Below, one piece after another: positions 6,841 through 10,373 of a stretch of DNA of 10,373 bases (its first letter is position 1; the number at the start of each line of letters is the position of its first letter). The notes under the pieces are model-generated. The model worked only from the letters and a program-made list of their open reading frames with translations, was not told the origin of the DNA and did no database searches. The DNA lies in assembly GCA_947167555.1 (NCBI GenBank), contig CAMVIO010000052.1, positions 1 to 10,373 on the forward strand, in the 5' to 3' direction. The stretch is from an uncultured Selenomonadales bacterium. Lineage in GTDB: Bacteria; Bacillota; Negativicutes; Selenomonadales; Selenomonadaceae. Both the position numbers and the translations under genes were made by a program.

Positions 6841-8355
6841 GTGGAAAACGGGCAGCAGAAAAAGGGCGGACAGGCCGCGCCGCGCGTCGAGGATATCAAC
6901 GAGATGATGCAGATTCGGCGCGACAAGCTGAAGACCTTCGAAGATATGGGCGTCGCGCCCTTTGGGCACCGCTATGAGGTCACATATCACGCGCAGGACA
7001 TCCGCGACAAATTCGACGAGCTGGAAGGCGAGGAGGACGGACCGAAGGTCCGCCTGGCGGGGCGTCTGATGGCAAAGCGCGGGCACGGCAAGGCGAGCTT
7101 CGCAGAGCTGATGGATATGTCAGGCCGCATGCAGATCTATTTCAAATACGACGTGCTTGGCGAGGAGAAATACAGTCAGTTCCGCTTGCTGGATATCGGC
7201 GACATCATCGGTATCGAGGGCCGCGTATTCAAGACCCAGCGCGGCGAGATTACGGTCATCGTGCTCGATTTCGACCTCTTATCGAAATCCTTGCGTCCTC
7301 TGCCGGAAAAATTCCACGGCCTGAAGGATGTGGAAATGCGGTATCGCCAGCGTTACCTGGATTTGATCATGAATCCCGAGGTCTTGGATACCTTTGTGAA
7401 ACGCACAAATATCATTCGGGCGATTCGGCGTTATCTCGACGAGCGGGATTTCCTCGAAGTGGAGACCCCGGTGCTGTCCACTATTGCCGGCGGTGCGGCG
7501 GCCCGTCCGTTCATCACGCATCACAACGCGCATGATATGGATATGTACCTTCGCATTGCCACGGAGCTTTCGCTGAAGCGACTTGTCGTTGGCGGCATGG
7601 AGCGTGTTTATGAGCTGGGGCGCGTATTCCGCAACGAGGGGATTGACGTCAGGCACAATCCGGAATTCACTTCGATAGAAATTTATCAGGCCTACGCTGA
7701 TTACCGCGACTTGATGGACATCACCGAGGGCATCGTCCGGGAATCGGCGAAGGCGGTGCTGGGAACAGATAAAATCACTTACCAGGGCGTCGAGATCGAC
7801 CTCGCGAACGTTCGCCGCATCAGCATGAACGACGCGGTGAAGGAAGCGACGGGCAAAGACTTCCTTGCGGCGAAGGACGTTGCCGAGGCGCGGGCGATGG
7901 CCGATGAGATTGGCGTGCCCTACGAAGCGCGTCACGGTATCGGCGGCATACTGAACGCGGCCTTTGAGGAAAAGGTCGAGGCGTCGCTGATGCAGCCGAC
8001 TTTCATCACCGGACACCCGACGGAAATCTCTCCGTTGGCGAAGCGCAATCCCGAAAACCCGATGATCACCGACCGGTTCGAGTTCTTCATTTACGGCCGG
8101 GAGCTGGCCAACGGCTTCACCGAGCTGAATGACCCGATCGATCAGCGCGAGCGTTTCGTGGAGCAGATGAAGCAAAGGGAAGCGGGCGACGACGAGGCGC
8201 ACATGATGGACGAGGATTTTGTAACGGCACTGGAATACGGCCTGCCCCCGACAGGCGGCCTCGGCATCGGCGTCGACCGTCTCGTGATGCTCCTGACGGA
8301 CAGCCCATCGATTCGCGACGTGCTGTTGTTCCCGACGATGAAGGTGCTGGCGTAA
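6841..8355 (+). CDS. lysS: lysyl-tRNA synthetase, class II
   Basis: This cytoplasmic enzyme attaches lysine to tRNA-Lys using ATP. At 504 residues it is the standard length of bacterial class II LysRS. The N-terminal OB-fold anticodon-binding domain (about 68-148) is followed by the catalytic core. Motif 1 lies around FLEVETPVLS (204-213). Motif 2 is GRVFRNEGIDVRHNPEFTSIE (260-280 region), with the ATP-contacting R264/E266 loop. Motif 3 is GLGIGVDRLVMLL (473-485), with R480. The end IRDVLLFPTMK is typical. The start is GTG 6841, preceded by AGGAG (6827-6831) nine bases away. No nearby ATG fits: the family-typical charged N-terminus begins here. It lies 16 bases after greA in the same operon. 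I see no T-box or other leader of its own, so it depends on the greA promoter. Confidence 0.98.
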   Translation: MENGQQKKGGQAAPRVEDINEMMQIRRDKLKTFEDMGVAPFGHRYEVTYHAQDIRDKFDELEGEEDGPKVRLAGRLMAKRGHGKASFAELMDMSGRMQIYFKYDVLGEEKYSQFRLLDIGDIIGIEGRVFKTQRGEITVIVLDFDLLSKSLRPLPEKFHGLKDVEMRYRQRYLDLIMNPEVLDTFVKRTNIIRAIRRYLDERDFLEVETPVLSTIAGGAAARPFITHHNAHDMDMYLRIATELSLKRLVVGGMERVYELGRVFRNEGIDVRHNPEFTSIEIYQAYADYRDLMDITEGIVRESAKAVLGTDKITYQGVEIDLANVRRISMNDAVKEATGKDFLAAKDVAEARAMADEIGVPYEARHGIGGILNAAFEEKVEASLMQPTFITGHPTEISPLAKRNPENPMITDRFEFFIYGRELANGFTELNDPIDQRERFVEQMKQREAGDDEAHMMDEDFVTALEYGLPPTGGLGIGVDRLVMLLTDSPSIRDVLLFPTMKVLA

Positions 8356-8360
8356 AACGA

Positions 8361-8389
8361 TTGACAAACAGTGTCGGTACACTTATAAT
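8361..8389 (+). promoter_or_regulatory. consensus housekeeping-sigma promoter of the CDF transporter leader
   Basis: TTGACA (8361-8366) and TATAAT (8384-8389) are separated by exactly 17 bases, again a full consensus match, six bases after the lysS stop. Transcription should begin near 8396, giving a leader of about 104 bases before the ATG at 8500. Such a strong promoter in front of a metal exporter suggests that control is exerted downstream, in the leader. Confidence 0.87.
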
Positions 8390-8403
8390 AATAAAAAATG
8401 AAG

Positions 8404-8431
8404 CTGCCTTCCTGTATATTCGGGAAGGCAG
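8404..8431 (+). other. 9-bp leader hairpin after lysS (reverse-strand terminator-like)
   Basis: CTGCCTTCC (8404-8412) pairs perfectly with GGAAGGCAG (8423-8431) around a 10-base loop. On the + strand it is followed by TTCTGCGTTTATG, a poor T-tract, so it is a weak terminator for lysS. On the opposite strand the stem is followed by a run of Ts (complement of the As at 8393-8398), so it would be a good terminator for antisense transcripts. It starts about 8 bases after the predicted CDF transcript start and could also act as a 5' stabilising stem. Confidence 0.6.
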
Positions 8432-8446
8432 TTCTGCGTTTATGGG

Positions 8447-8470
8447 GAGAGTGTAAAACGCTCTCATTTT
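8447..8470 (+). terminator. terminator-like hairpin in the CDF leader
   Basis: GAGAGTG (8447-8453) pairs with CGCTCTC (8459-8465), six Watson-Crick pairs and one G-U, around the loop TAAAA, followed by ATTTT. It may terminate lysS read-through and also transcripts from the promoter at 8361, producing a short RNA of roughly 75 bases. The T-run is only four long, so efficiency is probably moderate. The 3' arm can also pair with the downstream ribosome site. Confidence 0.6.
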
Positions 8471-8499
8471 CGTTATCAACGAGCAGGGAGTGAGCTCAA

Positions 8500-9657
8500 A
8501 TGATTTTGGAACGCGTGCTTATGTTGCCTGATGTGGGCGCGGGATACGCTGCGCGGCAGAAGTGCGGCGAGCGCACGGGCTATGTCGGTATCGGCGCTAA
8601 CCTTTTGCTTTTCGCGGTCAAGCTGGCCGTCGGTATTCTTATCGCTTCGGTGTCCGTGATTGCCGACGCGTTGAACAATTTGTCCGACGCGGGGACTTCG
8701 CTGGCGATGATTTTCGGCTTCCGCATCGCGGGGCGGCCCGCTGACGCGGAGCATCCTTTCGGGCACGGGCGCGCCGAGTATCTGGCGGGGCTTTTCATCG
8801 CGGCGGTCATTTTGCTGGTCGGCTTTGAGCTGATGCGCACTTCCGTGGATAAGCTCCTCGCGCCGGAGGAACTGAAAATGAACATGATGGGCGCCGTTTT
8901 TTTGGGCCTGTCACTTTTCATAAAGGTGGGACTGGCTGGGCTGTATAACAAAGTCGGTTTGCGCATCAATTCCCCGGCGCTGAAGGCGGCAGCGGTGGAC
9001 AGCCTGACGGATTGCCTTGCAACGTCCGCGGTCTTGGTTTCCTTGTTTGTTTACGCCCAGTTCGGCATCAATATCGACGGCGCGGCGGGCATTTTCGTTT
9101 CCTGCTTCATTCTTTACAGCGGGTGGGGGGCGCTTCGGGACGCCGCCGAGCCATTGATGGGCATGGCGAACGATCCCGCGTTGGCGGCGGACGTCCGGCG
9201 GATTGTCATGGAAGAGAAAGGCGTGCTCGGCGTTCATGATCTCGTCCTGCATGCTTACGGCGCGGGGCGCACTTTCGCGACGCTGGACATCGAGCTGCCT
9301 GCGGCAATGCCGCTCATAGAGGCGCATAATATTGCCGACCGTGTGGAGCGGCGCATCCAAGGGGAACTATCTATTTTCGTGACCGTGCATATCGACCCGG
9401 TGGCGACGGACGATCCCGAGGCGGATCGGCTCTTCGTGCTGGCGTCGCGTCTGCTCACGTCGATTGACACGCGGCTTTCGATGCACGATTTCCATGTCGC
9501 TCCTTATCGGGACGGACGCAAAATCCGATTCGAGGTTTCCTGTCCCGAGGATTTCGAGATGAGCGACCGGGAGCTTCGCCGCGCGTTCCTGCGACGTTTT
9601 TTGGCGAAAAGCCCGCGCGATCGCGCAATCCTGCACGTCGATCATCATTTCTGTTGA
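8500..9657 (+). CDS. cation diffusion facilitator (CDF) family metal transporter
   Basis: CDF proteins are membrane antiporters that export divalent metals for protons. The 385 residues hold hydrophobic segments at about 27-50, 54-74, 95-113, 129-147, 172-188 and 190-207, then a cytoplasmic tail from about 215. The predicted transport site is N59/D63 in ADALNNLSD (segment 2) and D167/D171 in VDSLTD (segment 5). Classical zinc CDFs have H/D-xxx-D there, so manganese or another non-zinc metal is more likely (inference from family knowledge). Between segments 2 and 3 lies PADAEHPFGHGR, a conserved block with histidines. The tail is about 170 residues, longer than the usual roughly 90, and histidine-bearing at the end (HVDHHFC). 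ATG 8500 has AGGGAG (8485-8490) nine bases away; the alternative M8 at 8521 has no good site. It has its own promoter and a structured leader, and is not obviously linked in function to lysS. Confidence 0.93.
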   Translation: MILERVLMLPDVGAGYAARQKCGERTGYVGIGANLLLFAVKLAVGILIASVSVIADALNNLSDAGTSLAMIFGFRIAGRPADAEHPFGHGRAEYLAGLFIAAVILLVGFELMRTSVDKLLAPEELKMNMMGAVFLGLSLFIKVGLAGLYNKVGLRINSPALKAAAVDSLTDCLATSAVLVSLFVYAQFGINIDGAAGIFVSCFILYSGWGALRDAAEPLMGMANDPALAADVRRIVMEEKGVLGVHDLVLHAYGAGRTFATLDIELPAAMPLIEAHNIADRVERRIQGELSIFVTVHIDPVATDDPEADRLFVLASRLLTSIDTRLSMHDFHVAPYRDGRKIRFEVSCPEDFEMSDRELRRAFLRRFLAKSPRDRAILHVDHHFC

Positions 9658-9673
9658 AGTCTGTTGCTAAATT

Positions 9674-9691
9674 TCTTTTCAAAAGAAAAGA
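9674..9691 (+). repeat. AT-rich inverted repeat downstream of the CDF gene
   Basis: TCTTTTC (9674-9680) and GAAAAGA (9685-9691) are perfect inverted arms around AAAA, starting 16 bases after the CDF stop codon. All but two pairs are A-T, so the hairpin is weak, and it is not followed directly by a T-tract. It may be a minor RNA stem or an operator-like palindrome for the next gene. No clear promoter is visible in this gap. Confidence 0.4.
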
Positions 9692-9712
9692 GGAAATAAG
9701 GATTTTTTGTCG

Positions 9713-9750
9713 AAACCTCTCCGTAGATGAGTATGGGGAGGTTTTTATTT
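9713..9750 (+). terminator. terminator-like hairpin embedding the next gene's ribosome site
   Basis: AAACCTCTCC (9713-9722) pairs with GGGGAGGTTT (9735-9744), ten pairs including one G-U, around a 12-base loop, followed by TTATTT. It has the form of an intrinsic terminator for the CDF gene. Its 3' arm contains GGGGAGG (9735-9741), the only good ribosome-binding site for the ATG at 9751, nine bases away. When the stem is formed, the site is buried, so the element can block both read-through and translation of the following gene. No separate promoter for that gene is evident between 9658 and 9712. Confidence 0.7.
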
Positions 9751-10373
9751 ATGAAGAAACAATTGGCGGCTTTTGCGGCGGCATTCTTGCTTATGACGAG
9801 TACGGCGAGCGCGGCGGACGGCAGCGTCGAGGGCAAGGTCAGGGGGCCGTTGGATCTGGGGCTGAACGTGGTCGTGCAAGACAACGGACGGGGGAATAGG
9901 AGCGCGGCCGGTCTCGGCGTTTCGCTTGGCGGCGAGAAGCCGAAAGTGGACAAGACGATCGAGCTGCAACTGATTTCTCGTGCGGCAGACATGAACGCGT
10001 TGTCGCAGGACGAGCTGACCGCATGGTATAAGGACGGCATCGCACCGACGAACGCGGATGTGTTCATTACCCGAAGCGCCGAGGATGGGACGTATTCGTT
10101 CACAGGCGTTCCGGAAGGCAAATATTTTCTTGTGATTCTGATGCCGGGCGGCGGCAATCTAAGCGGCGAGTCGGACAGGACAGAAGCGGGGCAGGAGCTC
10201 CAGAAATTCCTCCGGGGATGGGATATGTATCAGCTCTTCACTATTGGCATGAAGCTGTATACGGTGCAGAACGTCGAAGTGCAGGCGGACAAGATTACCC
10301 AGTTCGATTATGGTTTCGCGGCGCCGGGGCTTTCGGAGAAGGGGAAGATAAAAGAGGACAATAAAGATAAATC
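9751..10373 (+). CDS. secreted protein with carboxypeptidase-regulatory-like motif, 3' partial
   Basis: An ATG frame stays open for 207 codons to the right edge with no stop. The N-terminus MKKQLAAFAAAFLLMTSTAS is a textbook Sec signal peptide: basic start, hydrophobic core, and small residues before a likely cleavage at SAA/DG (about residue 22). The mature part is polar. Residues 112-130 (DGTYSFTGVPEGKYFLVIL) match the pattern of carboxypeptidase-regulatory-like or Cna-B-like beta-sandwich domains, which occur in many exported surface proteins. The rest (GPLDLGLNVVVQD, a glycine-rich stretch at 54-61, and a lysine/aspartate-rich end from 196) I do not recognise. Function is unknown; no sortase signal or anchor is visible in the part present. 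The ribosome site GGGGAGG lies inside a terminator-like hairpin, suggesting conditional expression or read-through from the CDF gene. Opposite-strand frames here look like shadows, because the signal peptide and ribosome site favour this frame. Confidence 0.82.
   Translation, partial: MKKQLAAFAAAFLLMTSTASAADGSVEGKVRGPLDLGLNVVVQDNGRGNRSAAGLGVSLGGEKPKVDKTIELQLISRAADMNALSQDELTAWYKDGIAPTNADVFITRSAEDGTYSFTGVPEGKYFLVILMPGGGNLSGESDRTEAGQELQKFLRGWDMYQLFTIGMKLYTVQNVEVQADKITQFDYGFAAPGLSEKGKIKEDNKDK

Noticed and set aside
7279..8382. 367-codon open frame on the minus strand opposite lysS
   Set aside because: lysS has all three class II motifs here. The reverse frame shows no domain, no good ribosome site, and the same arginine/histidine-rich shadow composition.
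8396..8470. Known metal riboswitch (NiCo/czcD or yybP-ykoY manganese type) before the CDF gene
   Set aside because: The part before the terminator-like hairpin is only about 50 bases with one simple stem. I could not find the conserved purine blocks or a multi-helix junction expected for either class.
9654..9899. 81-codon plus-strand frame starting at TTG 9654
   Set aside because: It overlaps the CDF stop and the terminator hairpin and runs out of frame through the signal peptide of the 9751 gene. It has no ribosome site of its own.
9645..10157. 170-codon minus-strand frame over the right-end gene
   Set aside because: The plus-strand frame has a textbook signal peptide, a well-placed ribosome site and a domain-like motif. 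The minus frame has none of these.

Overview
The window suggests a moderately GC-rich, anaerobic-type Firmicute, most likely of the Negativicutes (Selenomonas or a relative). Three things point there: the conserved greA-lysS pair, an 805-residue PriA of Bacillus/Clostridia size, and two inner-membrane signalling and transport proteins of types common in that class. The taxonomic call is inference from gene content and style, not from a marker search. All genes are on the + strand and there is no gene-free stretch above 300 bases. I saw no tRNA, rRNA, CRISPR array or insertion sequence.

Region 1 (1-6215) reads as one tightly packed operon. It holds a BMP/PnrA-type extracytoplasmic ligand-binding protein cut by the left edge of the window, a 920-residue hybrid sensor kinase (two membrane segments, HisKA, HATPase, receiver, HPt and an extra tail), and the replication-restart helicase gene priA. 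The genes overlap by 8 and 4 bases. The binding protein and kinase look like a two-protein sensor, comparable in layout to LuxP-LuxQ or TorT-TorS. No permease or ATPase gene for import is visible. Joining this module to priA is unusual.

Region 2 (6216-8355) is the transcription/translation housekeeping pair greA-lysS. It is driven by a promoter with exact consensus -35 and -10 boxes 17 bases apart. A short leader follows, with an 8-bp perfect hairpin and T-rich tract, a perfect 11-bp tandem repeat, and a ribosome site resembling the 5' arm of the hairpin.

Region 3 (8356-9657) has a second exact-consensus promoter. Its roughly 100-base leader has two hairpins, the second terminator-like, before a cation diffusion facilitator whose predicted metal site (N-D/D-D) argues against a classical zinc exporter. 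Region 4 (9658-10373) starts with a terminator-like hairpin whose 3' arm contains the ribosome-binding site of the next gene. That gene encodes a signal-peptide-bearing secreted protein with a carboxypeptidase-regulatory-like motif, cut by the right edge.

The most interesting recurring theme is in the three intergenic leaders. In each, a terminator-like hairpin sits between promoter or upstream gene and the start codon, and the ribosome site either mimics the 5' arm of the hairpin (greA, CDF gene) or is the 3' arm (secreted protein). This would allow coupled control of termination and translation initiation. The base pairing is visible in the sequence; the regulatory role is inference.
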